From: Aliiroseovarius sp. F20344
GTDB lineage: Bacteria > Pseudomonadota > Alphaproteobacteria > Rhodobacterales > Rhodobacteraceae
Direction of reading: 5' to 3'
NCBI RefSeq assembly: GCF_023016155.1
Contig: NZ_JALKBG010000008.1
Span: forward strand, 560,501 to 624,500
Length of the DNA: 64,000 bases
The notes below the pieces were generated by a model. The model was not told the origin of the DNA. It was given only the letters and a program-made list of their open reading frames with translations, and searched no databases. A program made the translations under genes and the position numbers. This document shows positions 53,169-61,809 of this stretch, in pieces (position 1 is the stretch's first letter; every line of letters begins with the position of its first letter).

Positions 53169-53192
53169 GGCCCCTTCGTGGGGCCTTTTTTT
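53169..53192. terminator. Intrinsic terminator after gapR, serves both strands
   Basis: GGCCCC (53169-53174), TTCGT loop and GGGGCC (53180-53185) are followed by TTTTTTT on the plus strand and preceded by a run of A's, so it can end both gapR and the convergent 53191-54069 gene. Confidence 0.92.
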
Positions 53193-54069
53193 ATGGGGAT
53201 AACAAAGTTACGCCTTCAATCCCGGAAATGTCTTTCAGATCCTCTTCGTAATTCTCGGTCAGTTCATCGACCAAGCCCTGGGTCCATCCGGGAAGATCGA
53301 TCTCGCGCTCAACAACGCCATCCTTCGCAAATTTATCAAGAAAGGCTGCCAAGATGCGGCGGCGGTGGACTTCGTTTTGAAAGGGGTTGTCAAACAGATA
53401 GTTGCGCAACCGGGTCATTCCGTCCTCCTTGGTAATCTGTTCTAGAATGTCTAAGTCACCGCGATCCAGTTGCGTGTCATCATCCAATCCTGAAATCGCA
53501 TGCATTATTTCGGGCCAAATCAGTGGCGTGTCTTCATTGCACCAAACAGTGATCGGGGTGTCAGGGTTTGCTTGGCGAATGCTTTCGATCACATCCGCCC
53601 AATAGAGCTCCAGAGGATTGGTCGTTTCAAGCATCTGGGCGCGCGTCTTGTCATCCAAACGCGCCGCAACATCTGGCATGAAATTGGCGATGTTGCTGAT
53701 GCCGATATAATAGCTGACGTCATGTGACGGGAAAAGCTTTCGCAGCCCCGCTGAGTTATGCCCAGCAAGCGGGTACAACCTGCCGCCTTCAATCGCCTGT
53801 TGATGTGTCCCCAAGCTGTGCTGATGCCCCATCACAATTCTTTCCGCCTGTTTGGAGTCGATCAGTTCATCTATTAACATGTCTTGGGTGTTGGAATTTG
53901 CAACGCTTCCGTTTAGCTTCGTCATGATTTGCCCAAGCAAACCACGATAGCGCGTCGGCCCCGGTACAGCGACGCCCTTGATGAACAATTTGTTGGCATT
54001 CTTGAGCAGCGATTTGGTCAGCTGGTCTTCGTCCGTGCAATGAGCACCGATATGTATTGCAATTTTCAT
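53191..54069 (-). CDS. Hypothetical protein, sulfotransferase-like opening, unknown
   Basis: A 292-residue protein. It begins KIAIHIGAHCTDEDQLTKSL, a short strand and loop reminiscent of sulfotransferase-type P-loop folds though not a Walker A. Further motifs are RIVMGHQHSLGTHQQA, YYIGISNIANFMP and ITVWCNEDTPLIWPEIM. No signal peptide or transmembrane helices. I cannot assign a function. It is transcribed divergently from the ABC permease with 87 bp between them. Confidence 0.65.
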   Translation of the reverse strand: MKIAIHIGAHCTDEDQLTKSLLKNANKLFIKGVAVPGPTRYRGLLGQIMTKLNGSVANSNTQDMLIDELIDSKQAERIVMGHQHSLGTHQQAIEGGRLYPLAGHNSAGLRKLFPSHDVSYYIGISNIANFMPDVAARLDDKTRAQMLETTNPLELYWADVIESIRQANPDTPITVWCNEDTPLIWPEIMHAISGLDDDTQLDRGDLDILEQITKEDGMTRLRNYLFDNPFQNEVHRRRILAAFLDKFAKDGVVEREIDLPGWTQGLVDELTENYEEDLKDISGIEGVTLLSP

Positions 54070-54156
54070 CTATCGCCCGCGTCCTGATGTCCTGCCGGAG
54101 TAAAACATACCGGGGATTTCTGGACAGTTAAACTAATTTCAGGTTAAAGCCGGTAT

Positions 54157-55818
54157 ATGGTTGAGCAAAAGACTCGGAAAGATAAGGTGGGCCGCAATCG
54201 GTTGCGCCTAAACATTTGGTCTTTCGGGGCAATTTTGATTGCCGCGCTGGTCTTGCTGCCCATTCTCTCGATCCTATGGTTGGCGTTTACGCCCGAAGAA
54301 AATGCCTGGCCGCACCTGATGGCAACAACGTTGCCGCGTTATGTAATCAACACGATGGTCATCTCGCTGTCTGTTGGGTTTCTTTCGGCGGCCGTTGGAA
54401 CAGGATCAGCCTGGCTGATCACCATGTATCGGTTTCCGGGCGCACGCTGGTTAGAGTGGTTGTTGCTCACCCCCTTGGCCATTCCTGCCTACGTTGGCGC
54501 CTACGCGCTTGTTGATTTTCTGGAGTATGCGGGTCCGTTACAAACCGGGTTAAGATCCCTGTTTGGATGGGAAAGCGCACGCGACTACTGGTTCCCAGAA
54601 ATCCGATCTCGCTGGGCCGCTATCGTGGTGTTGGGTGCGGCGCTGAATCCGTATGTGTTCCTTTTGGCTCGCGCGGCATTCCGTGAACAATCAGCAGATG
54701 CCTACGAAGTTGCCCGTGCCTTGGGGGCAGGGCCCTTTGCACGTTTTTGGCGTGTTGGCCTTCCCTTGGCTCGTCCTGCCATTGCAGCCGGTGTCGCCAT
54801 TGTGATGATGGAAACAGTGTCCGATTTCGGGGTGGTTGATTACTTCGCCGTTCAAACCCTGACCACAGGGATTTTCACCGTCTGGCTTGAGAGCCACAAT
54901 GCCGGCGGGGCAGCGCAGATTGCCTTGGTCATACTTGGTTTCGTTTTCCTACTGGCCGCGCTTGAAAAAATCGGACGGTCGCGCAGCCGGTTTTACCGGA
55001 TGTCCCGTCAAAGCCGCCCAGTTGAACCCCGCCAGTTGGATCGCTGGGGCGGAGTGGCGGCTTTGGCAGCGTGCAGCGTTCCGTTTATAATTGGCTTTGT
55101 ATTGCCCGTCTCCGTGTTGGTTTCACACGCCTTGTCAAAACCAGAATACTGGCTGTCGAATGGGCTGGTGTCGGCACTGATCAACACGTTGACCGTGGGG
55201 TCCATCGCTGCGCTTGTCACCGTTCTGGGGGCTATGTTCCTTGTCTACGGCGTGCGCCTGTCCGGAAATATGCTTGCCCGGAAACTGATGCCGGTCACGA
55301 CCATTGGCTACGCCGCACCGGGGGCTGTTCTGGGCATCGGAATACTGATTCCCATGGCGGCGGCAGACAATGCCATGGCAGACGGAGTGTTGGCCCTGAC
55401 AGGCTGGGACCCCGGACTGGTCATGACCGGCACCGCGTTTGCGGTGATCTACGCCTATTGCGTGCGCTTCTTCGCGATTGCGCAAGGGGCCACCGACGCG
55501 GCGATCGAGCGTGTTTCGCCCAACATCCCGATGGCCGCCCGATCGCTTGGCCGGTCTGCGGGCAGCACCCTGTCCGAGGTCTATTTTCCACTAATTCGCG
55601 GGTCGGTCGGCACAGCGCTTCTGCTGGTCTTCGTCGATAGCGTGAAAGAGCTGCCCGCGACCCTTCTGCTGCGCCCATTTAACTATGGAACACTGGCCAC
55701 GCGGGTCTATGAACAAGCCTCGCTTGAGCAGCTTGGCCAAGCCGCACCCCCCGCATTAATGGTGATCGCAGTCGGCCTATGTGCAGTCGCTTTGATGGCG
55801 CGCGCAAGCCGACGTTGA
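54157..55818 (+). CDS. Iron(III)-type ABC transporter permease (FbpB/SfuB-like), orphan
   Basis: A 553-residue double-length permease with about twelve helices in two homologous halves. The two EAA-type loops are YEVARALGAGPFARFWRVGLPLARPAI and ARSLGRSAGSTLSEVYFPLIRGSVG. This layout is typical of ferric iron (FbpB/SfuB) and some thiamine-type importers. Neither an ATPase nor a binding protein gene lies next to it: upstream is an unrelated gene and downstream the tRNA. The partners must be elsewhere, or were displaced when the element inserted at the tRNA. Confidence 0.88.
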   Translation: MVEQKTRKDKVGRNRLRLNIWSFGAILIAALVLLPILSILWLAFTPEENAWPHLMATTLPRYVINTMVISLSVGFLSAAVGTGSAWLITMYRFPGARWLEWLLLTPLAIPAYVGAYALVDFLEYAGPLQTGLRSLFGWESARDYWFPEIRSRWAAIVVLGAALNPYVFLLARAAFREQSADAYEVARALGAGPFARFWRVGLPLARPAIAAGVAIVMMETVSDFGVVDYFAVQTLTTGIFTVWLESHNAGGAAQIALVILGFVFLLAALEKIGRSRSRFYRMSRQSRPVEPRQLDRWGGVAALAACSVPFIIGFVLPVSVLVSHALSKPEYWLSNGLVSALINTLTVGSIAALVTVLGAMFLVYGVRLSGNMLARKLMPVTTIGYAAPGAVLGIGILIPMAAADNAMADGVLALTGWDPGLVMTGTAFAVIYAYCVRFFAIAQGATDAAIERVSPNIPMAARSLGRSAGSTLSEVYFPLIRGSVGTALLLVFVDSVKELPATLLLRPFNYGTLATRVYEQASLEQLGQAAPPALMVIAVGLCAVALMARASRR

Positions 55819-55864
55819 ACTTTCTCTTGCACCTTCCGAAAGAAGCAATTAGATCGACCGAAGT

Positions 55865-55940
55865 GCCCCTATAGCTCAGCTGGTAGAGCAACTGATTTGT
55901 AATCAGTAGGTCCGCGGTTCGAGTCCGTGTGGGGGCACCA
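55865..55940 (+). tRNA. tRNA-Thr (anticodon TGT)
   Basis: A complete cloverleaf with genomically encoded CCA. Acceptor GCCCCTA pairs with TGGGGGC, D arm GCTC/GAGC, anticodon stem ACTGA/TCAGT around TTTGTAA (anticodon TGT, reads ACA), T arm CGCGG/CCGTG with TTCGAGT loop. Its 3' end faces the integrative element and is the probable attachment half-site. Confidence 0.96.
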
Positions 55941-56167
55941 TTTTATAAATAATATCAAGTGTTTGCCGCGTTCTACATTATGACTGCGTTTGGTTGGAAA
56001 AATCCGGAAGCATATCGGAAGCAGGTTTTGGGCTGTGGCAGGTGCGTTACGGTCAAGTGATAGATTCGACGCGGTCAAGCAGAAGCAGTTTGAACAGGAA
56101 TTGCATTCTGGTCGGCATGTGGCAGCATGTGCCGTCAACATAGTCTGGGCGATGTGCCAGAATTTCT

Positions 56168-59100
56168 CTACTCTGCTCCGAGTTCCCGCCAAAGGGCAAC
56201 TCGATCTCGAAGCTCTAGAAGCGAAATTTGTGAACCTTCTGGGCCCGAGAAGGTGAAGCTTCCGACACTTTCGAGAATTTCATTTATCCTAGCAAGCATA
56301 TCGTCGAGCCGTGTCCAATCGCCTGCATCAGCCGCGTAAGTGGAGATTCCGACCACTACCTTTACCTCCATCAAGACAATTTCGTGATCCTCAACAAACG
56401 TGCCGCGTAACTCATTCAGCCTTGCAAGCATTTTGCCAACACGCGTCCAGTCGCGTGCTTCTACAGCAATAAACGAGATACCGGATGCCGCTCTTGCTAC
56501 TCTCAACGCAATTTCGCGATCCTCCGCGAACGCTTCTCGCAGTACATCCAGCCTTGTAAACATGTCGTCAATACGTGCCCAATCTCCTGCATCCCCCGCA
56601 ACTGTGAGAGCATTGGCCAAGGCCTTTGCTTCTTCCAGAGCAATTTCGCGGCTGTCTGGGAACGTGATTTGCAGAGTATTCAGTTTTGCTAGCAAATCGT
56701 TGACCCGCGCCCACTCGCCTACATTTCCCGCGCGTTTGGACAAGTTGAAAGTTGTCTTTGCAAATACCAGTGCAATTTCGCGATCTTCCGGGAATGCGCC
56801 TCGCAGCGTTTCCAGCATTGCGAGCAAATCGTCGACCCGTTCCCAATCGCTTGCGGCTCTCGAAAAGTAGGAGATGTTGACCGCTGCATTTGCCTGATTC
56901 AAAGCGATTTCGCGATGCTCAGGGAAAGCATCTCGCAGCGTTTCCAGTCGTGCTAGCATGTGGTCGACACGCTCCCAATCGTCTGCTGCTCCAGCATCGT
57001 TGGAGATGTTGAACGCAATGATTGCAGCAGTTAGAGCAATTTCGTGATCCTCTGGGAACACACCTTGCAGCGCATCCATCCTAGCAAGCATATTGTCGAT
57101 ACGCGTCCAATCGCCTGAGGCTCCTGCGTGGATGGAGATGTTGACCGTTGTTTTTGCCTCCTCCTGCGCAATCTCGTGATCCCTAGGGAAAGTTTTGCGC
57201 AGTGCATCCAACCTTGCAAGCGTATCGTCGACCCGCGTCCAATCTCCTGCAACCGCTGCATATTTGGTGATGTTGAAGGCTATCTGGGAGTCTGTCAGAG
57301 CGATCTCGTGATCCTTTGGAAACATACCTCGCAGTGAATCCATCTTTGCAAGAATATCGTCGATCCTTGCCCAGTCACCTACATCTCCGGCATAATTGGA
57401 GATGTTGACCGCTGTTTTTGCTAATGTCAGGGCAACTTCGCTATCCTCAGGATACACATTTCGCAACATATCTAGCCATGCAAGAATATCATCGGCTCGC
57501 GCCCAATCGCCCGCAGCTCCCGCGTACTTGGAAATGTTGATAGCTGAATTTGCTACTGCTAGGGCAACACTGCGATCCTTAGGAAACTCTTTTAGCAGCG
57601 CATGCAGTCTTGCGAGCATATCGTCGATCCGCGCCCAATCGCCTGCGTCTCCCGCGTGTTTTAAGATATTGGACGTTAGGTCCGCGAGCGCCACAGCAAT
57701 TTCGCAATCTTTAGGGAATGCGCCTCGCAGCCTTTCCAGCTTTGCTAACATATCATCGACCCTAGCCCAATCGTCTGCATCTCCCGCGTAAACGGAAGTG
57801 TTGACCGCTGCATGTGCCATTCGCAGAGCAATCTCTCGATCCTCAGGGAATGCAGTTTGCAACGTTTCCAGCGCTGTAAGCATGTCATCAACTCTTGCCC
57901 AATTACCTGCTTGTCCAGCGTATTTGGCGATATTGTATGCTGACTTTGCCAGATCCAAAGACTGTCGGGTTGACGTTTTCCAGGCGGCACGATCAAACAG
58001 AGATTTGAATACTTGAAGTGCGGTTTCTTCGTCCAAACAATCGCTCGAAAGACCAATAGTCAGCCGCCCGAAACTTAGCAGAGCTTCATCTTTGCTAACC
58101 ACTTGCGCGATCTCGGCTAGTTTGAGATCTACTAATCGCTTGGGAAAGTCCCTTGCCAATCGGATCAGGCTGATGATGGATTGATCTTCCCCACAAGACA
58201 TCGCGCCCCCGACGAGGGCCGAGCGTTGTTCAAGAGACAGTTCACAGTTAGATAGTTGTTCCGAGAGGAAGAACTCTCCCAAAATATCTGGCTCCATTTG
58301 GGGCCAATGATTGCCACTATACCCGAATGCAGCCAAGGCGATGCTATCGTGATTTGGCGGGGTCGGTGGCAACCACTCACAAGCACCTTCAAAGTTCACT
58401 TTGCTCAGTTCACTAAGCGAAATACCTTGTGCTAATGTCACAATAGCCAACCCCATTTCGTAACGTCGGCGCATTCCTTCATTTGGAACCGCTTTTTCCC
58501 AAATGGTATGCCGATCGCGCTGGATGATCCCTCGCAACACACTTTCCTGCTCAAAGCTGTCAGGAAATTCTTGTCCGGACTTGAGGGCTTCGATGATTGC
58601 TTCTGCGACTGCAAGCGCGAAAAGAGGGCGAGGTGATGGAGCGGCAACCACCTGCCCACGCATCTCAACTGGAACTCTTCTTGGATCGACTCCGAGGGCT
58701 AGTTTAAGAAGCTTGTGTCCCACCGGAGCTTCAAGTCCTGCCGTTGCAATTCGGTGCTGCATTAGATTGACAATGTGCGTCGGTGCAAGCGCCAAGATAA
58801 CTGTACCCCGAACACTGTCTCCGCCGAAATTATGCTGCTCGATAACCGGCTTATCGTTTGTCTCCGGCAGCATTTTGTCCGTCCAGCGTGCCTCCGCACT
58901 TCGCTCTAAGAGCAACACTCGCACGGGGAATTCGTAATTTTCCGCTTCGGCGCTGAATGCTAACAGAAGCCTATTGATCTCTAGCGGAACGCTTTGTGCA
59001 TAGTCGATAACAATGAAAGTTGGTTGTCTCGGTCGCCACTTTTCTGGCTGATCGAATGCTTTTAAACTAGCGAAATCCAACTTGCCTTTATACCAGTGCT

Positions 59101-59884
59101 CGCTCAATTCGTTCCGAGTAAAATGATATGCCAGCCTTGTCTTACCTTCCCCGCCGGGACCGGTCATTAGCATCCATCTGAAATTAAATATCTTTCCCCC
59201 GAAAGATGGGTCTCCGGCAAACCTATGGAGAAGATCGGTTTCCTTTTCTCTGCCTATGAACTGATCAATTCCGGATGTATACTTTATCCGATCAAAAGCG
59301 GAGAGGCTGTCCGAATTGTTCACCTCATTTTGCCATCTCAGATTTGGTGCAATCAGTTCATTGAACTGATTTGCTAGATCATCCCGGAAATCTGATAAAA
59401 GGTTGTCTCCAAGCGCGGTAATTGAACGATCCAAAGCTCCAAGCTCTTTAGATGTGTGTAATGCAATCACCATCTCAAGTGGGGTAGCTTCATCTGCTTG
59501 GATACCGGTATCTAACTTGCCGCCATCATTGAGAACACTCAGCAATGAAGTCTTGAGTTCGTCCTTTGTTTTCTCACCATGCCGCAACTCGATAAGCTTC
59601 TGAAAAATGCCCGCTAGTTGTTGGTGCCGATCGATATAGGCCTGCAATCTGGACTTTATCGATCCCCCCAAGAAGCGCTCACACCCGCCTAGAGCAAACA
59701 CGATCAGCCGATATACAATTCCCGGAGCTGGCACTCCGGCGTCTCTTATTTCCGCAACTAGTGCGGCTTTAACATCTTTGTCAGAGAGAAGCTGGTGAAG
59801 TGATAAACCTTCAACATCATCTGATAAAATTTCACTTACCAGCGCTTCTGTGGTGGCCGATCCTGTTACTTTGTCGTCTTGCAT
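56168..59884 (-). CDS. STAND-like P-loop NTPase with thirteen 44-residue repeats, candidate defence sensor
   Basis: A 1238-residue protein from the ATG at 59884 (a TTG at 59896 is in frame). Residues ~1-200 are helical with no recognisable effector motif. FIGREKETDLLHRFAG near residue 210 begins the NTPase; Walker A is LMTGPGGEGKTRLAYHF (residues ~240-255) and Walker B PTFIVIDYAQSV (~289-298). A helical arm of about 300 residues leads to thirteen tandem TPR-like units (~646-1217) with consensus NISKYAGDAGDWARIDDMLA then LDALRGAFPEDREIAL. The layout (unknown N-domain, STAND ATPase, long repeat sensor) matches Avs-type and related phage-defence proteins, but it fits no named family I know. It is the only cargo of the element. 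Function is inferred, not shown. Confidence 0.72.
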   Translation of the reverse strand: MQDDKVTGSATTEALVSEILSDDVEGLSLHQLLSDKDVKAALVAEIRDAGVPAPGIVYRLIVFALGGCERFLGGSIKSRLQAYIDRHQQLAGIFQKLIELRHGEKTKDELKTSLLSVLNDGGKLDTGIQADEATPLEMVIALHTSKELGALDRSITALGDNLLSDFRDDLANQFNELIAPNLRWQNEVNNSDSLSAFDRIKYTSGIDQFIGREKETDLLHRFAGDPSFGGKIFNFRWMLMTGPGGEGKTRLAYHFTRNELSEHWYKGKLDFASLKAFDQPEKWRPRQPTFIVIDYAQSVPLEINRLLLAFSAEAENYEFPVRVLLLERSAEARWTDKMLPETNDKPVIEQHNFGGDSVRGTVILALAPTHIVNLMQHRIATAGLEAPVGHKLLKLALGVDPRRVPVEMRGQVVAAPSPRPLFALAVAEAIIEALKSGQEFPDSFEQESVLRGIIQRDRHTIWEKAVPNEGMRRRYEMGLAIVTLAQGISLSELSKVNFEGACEWLPPTPPNHDSIALAAFGYSGNHWPQMEPDILGEFFLSEQLSNCELSLEQRSALVGGAMSCGEDQSIISLIRLARDFPKRLVDLKLAEIAQVVSKDEALLSFGRLTIGLSSDCLDEETALQVFKSLFDRAAWKTSTRQSLDLAKSAYNIAKYAGQAGNWARVDDMLTALETLQTAFPEDREIALRMAHAAVNTSVYAGDADDWARVDDMLAKLERLRGAFPKDCEIAVALADLTSNILKHAGDAGDWARIDDMLARLHALLKEFPKDRSVALAVANSAINISKYAGAAGDWARADDILAWLDMLRNVYPEDSEVALTLAKTAVNISNYAGDVGDWARIDDILAKMDSLRGMFPKDHEIALTDSQIAFNITKYAAVAGDWTRVDDTLARLDALRKTFPRDHEIAQEEAKTTVNISIHAGASGDWTRIDNMLARMDALQGVFPEDHEIALTAAIIAFNISNDAGAADDWERVDHMLARLETLRDAFPEHREIALNQANAAVNISYFSRAASDWERVDDLLAMLETLRGAFPEDREIALVFAKTTFNLSKRAGNVGEWARVNDLLAKLNTLQITFPDSREIALEEAKALANALTVAGDAGDWARIDDMFTRLDVLREAFAEDREIALRVARAASGISFIAVEARDWTRVGKMLARLNELRGTFVEDHEIVLMEVKVVVGISTYAADAGDWTRLDDMLARINEILESVGSFTFSGPEGSQISLLELRDRVALWRELGAE
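56234..57949 (-). repeat. Thirteen tandem 132-bp coding repeats
   Basis: Each unit encodes 44 residues of the NTPase C-terminus; Trp of (D/N/E)WxR(V/I/A), the aliphatic-Leu pairs and the FPxDxEIA turn recur in register. Units 1-12 are clear, unit 13 is degenerate after its first 30 residues. The units are diverged at DNA level but share runs such as CGCGCCCAATCGCCTGC, so recombination could change copy number. Confidence 0.85.
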
Positions 59885-60017
59885 AAATATTCCCAAAGAA
59901 TGTAATTCGCATTCTGATTGATTGGCGAATTTGGCGCAAGATAGGGATTGCTATTAAACTTCCGGGAACTGCCTCTTCCAATCTACTAGAGCCAACCATT
60001 GCAGTGCCCACGAAAGA

Positions 60018-60051
60018 AGAGCGCCCCATGTTACCTTACATAGGGCGCTCT
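60018..60051. repeat. Hairpin between the Rep-like gene and the STAND gene
   Basis: AGAGCGCCC at 60018-60026 pairs exactly with GGGCGCTCT at 60043-60051, and inside it ATGT/ACAT pairs again across one mismatch, leaving a 6-base loop. On the minus strand it follows the Rep stop by about 30 bp and is trailed by TCTTCTTTC. It could be the Rep terminator or part of a replication origin. Confidence 0.65.
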
Positions 60052-60065
60052 CAGCAGTTCTCCAT

Positions 60066-60679
60066 CTTATGTAACGTAACCTTACGTAGGCGGCTCGCGG
60101 GCTTCCCTTGTGAACACATACCGATCCTTGGCATCCTGCAACTGCTTGGCGGACCGTTCCGGATCATCCTTAACAACTTCGGTCATACGCTCTGCAATAC
60201 CTTGGAACGCCACGGGCAGTTCCTCATGCTCCCAGCCTTCCAGCGCGGCCATTGTGATGCAGGTGCCGGTGACCTGTTTGAGCAAGCTTGCGATGTGTTC
60301 CTCACGGTGCACTTCCTTCATCGGGTTCGGGTCGGCACCGCTGCGCATCTCGATCAGGTCGTCATTCATCTCGGCGCAGACCACCTCCCAGAGCGGGTGG
60401 TTCGGCCAGCGCGCGCGGTTGGTGTCGTTGGGGTCGGGTTCGGTATAGCGGATACGCTCTCCTGACGAGCGGCAGAGGTCTCCGAACTGGTCAAAGAACT
60501 GCTCCCATGTGCGGATGTCCCAACGGTCTTTCAGGAGGCTCTTTCCCGCTCGGAATTCCACCCGCCAGACTTGGTTCTGGGCCGCTTGGGTCTTGTCTGG
60601 GGTCAGGGGGCCGGGAACATGGCCCCTATGTAACGTATAGGGGGCGTTGGTGTTCCCAACCCCACTACGTAACGTATGG
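60066..60679. repeat. Recurring (C/T)TA(C/T)GTAACGTA motif around the Rep 3' region
   Basis: TATGTAACGTAACC (60069-60081), TATGTAACGTATAG (60627-60640) and TACGTAACGTATGG (60666-60679) share TA(C/T)GTAACGTA. The middle copy lies in a perfect palindrome with arms CCCCTAT (60623-60629) and ATAGGGG (60637-60643) around GTAACGT. A further CTTACGTAGG follows at 60081-60090. The motif was not noticed elsewhere in the window. Possible iterons or nick-site context for the Rep protein. Confidence 0.5.
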
Positions 60680-61467
60680 TTCCAGATGTCCCACCAATGG
60701 CGCTTGCTATGGGCGATTACCTCGGACCGTTTGTTATAGATGATCACCTGCCGGTTGGTGATGCTGCCGGATGTGACGGACGATACCCAGCCGGATTTGC
60801 CATGCACGGCCACGTCCTCATAGGTGATGTTGTCACGGCGACCGGCGGCTGAGTGGGCGATCAAGTTGTTCGGGTCCAGCACCAACCCATTCACCAGCAC
60901 ATCGACGCAGAAGTCGGCACGAGAGATGCTAACGTCCTCCGGGCCATATCGCACCCCAAAGGCGCCTAGAACGCGCTCACAATGGGCCTTGGCGGCACCT
61001 AGACCATAGAGGGACATGAAGAACGACCCAAAGGACAGGCGGATGCCCCATTTGTCCCGCGCGTTGGGTTTCTTGATCGACCAGTTCGCGCCTTCCGGCC
61101 CGCCGTCCAACAAGAAACGATAACCCTTACCGCCATAAGGCTTCAGCAGGAACTCTGCGCCGCCATAGGAGATCAGCACATCTTTCTGCTCTTCCTCGGC
61201 AATCGCTTTCTGCGCTTCCAAGTATTCGAACAGTTCTGGGCCAATATTGGCCTGAATGGACAGGGCCAGAGTGTCAAAGCCCCGATGCAACACGGTATAG
61301 TCTTCCGGGGGTTCTGTATTTCCAGAGGGGGGTGCTACTATCACCCCCCTCTTGAGGCGCATGCCCTTCGACTGGCTGCTTTCGCTGGACGCGTGAGAGC
61401 CTCCGGCGGGGTAGCTTGTGTTTTGGGGCCGTGAGTTGAATTCGGTTTTCTGATTAGGCTTGGTCAT
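60082..61467 (-). CDS. Replication initiation / MobT-like protein (Rep_trans group)
   Basis: About 461 residues from the ATG at 61467 (an in-frame start 15 bases upstream overlaps the neighbour further). The core shows the Rep_trans features: GFDTLALSIQ, VSISRADFCVDVL (metal-site acidic residues), NRQVIIYNKRSEV (Tyr of the nicking site) and VWRVEFRAGKSLLKD. Such proteins nick DNA to start rolling-circle replication of plasmids and ICEs (MobT) or small integrative elements. The first 60 residues are low-complexity. The gene overlaps the 73-codon gene by 14 bp. Its coding sequence includes two copies of the GTAACGTA motif. Confidence 0.8.
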   Translation of the reverse strand: MTKPNQKTEFNSRPQNTSYPAGGSHASSESSQSKGMRLKRGVIVAPPSGNTEPPEDYTVLHRGFDTLALSIQANIGPELFEYLEAQKAIAEEEQKDVLISYGGAEFLLKPYGGKGYRFLLDGGPEGANWSIKKPNARDKWGIRLSFGSFFMSLYGLGAAKAHCERVLGAFGVRYGPEDVSISRADFCVDVLVNGLVLDPNNLIAHSAAGRRDNITYEDVAVHGKSGWVSSVTSGSITNRQVIIYNKRSEVIAHSKRHWWDIWNHTLRSGVGNTNAPYTLHRGHVPGPLTPDKTQAAQNQVWRVEFRAGKSLLKDRWDIRTWEQFFDQFGDLCRSSGERIRYTEPDPNDTNRARWPNHPLWEVVCAEMNDDLIEMRSGADPNPMKEVHREEHIASLLKQVTGTCITMAALEGWEHEELPVAFQGIAERMTEVVKDDPERSAKQLQDAKDRYVFTREAREPPT

Positions 61468-61675
61468 TGGTTTTTCTCGCAATCCAGTTTTCGGCGCGTT
61501 CAGCGCATTTAGAGATGTTCAGAAGGTCGGCATGGGCAAAGCTCTGAGTGCTGTGCCAATCGCCTTGTGCGTCCTTGTAGGAGCGTGTGAAGTCGACAGA
61601 ATAGAAGTTGTCATTCTTCCAAATCGTGGCTGTGATCAGCCCGACCCGGAATTTGTAATCTGGTAAATTACTCAT
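61454..61675 (-). CDS. Small element-type protein, unknown
   Basis: A 73-residue protein: RVGLITATIWKNDNFYSVDFTRSYKDAQGDWHSTQSFAHADLLNISKCAERAENWI. The pattern ATIWxN ... RSYKDxxGxW ... SFxxxDLL is common in small proteins of plasmids and integrative elements whose function I do not know. It overlaps the Rep gene by 14 bp and lies upstream of it in the same transcript. Confidence 0.75.
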   Translation of the reverse strand: MSNLPDYKFRVGLITATIWKNDNFYSVDFTRSYKDAQGDWHSTQSFAHADLLNISKCAERAENWIARKTNDQA

Positions 61676-61809
61676 GGATTTCCTTTCTCCAATTTATGTT
61701 GTTGGCAGGCATAGGAAGGGCGCAAGGTGGCGACACCTCGCGCCCCGTTTGAAAGCCTCTCGGCCCCAAAATCCCCACAACCGCTACCAACTGTTGCGGG
61801 GCAAAACTC

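Noticed and set aside
55990-56256. Plus-strand open frame just after the tRNA
   Set aside because: It runs into the 3' end of the STAND gene on the opposite strand and has no domain; likely a shadow.
56234-57949. CRISPR array (regular repeats)
   Set aside because: The period is 132 bp with protein-level conservation in one frame and no short identical repeats with unique spacers.
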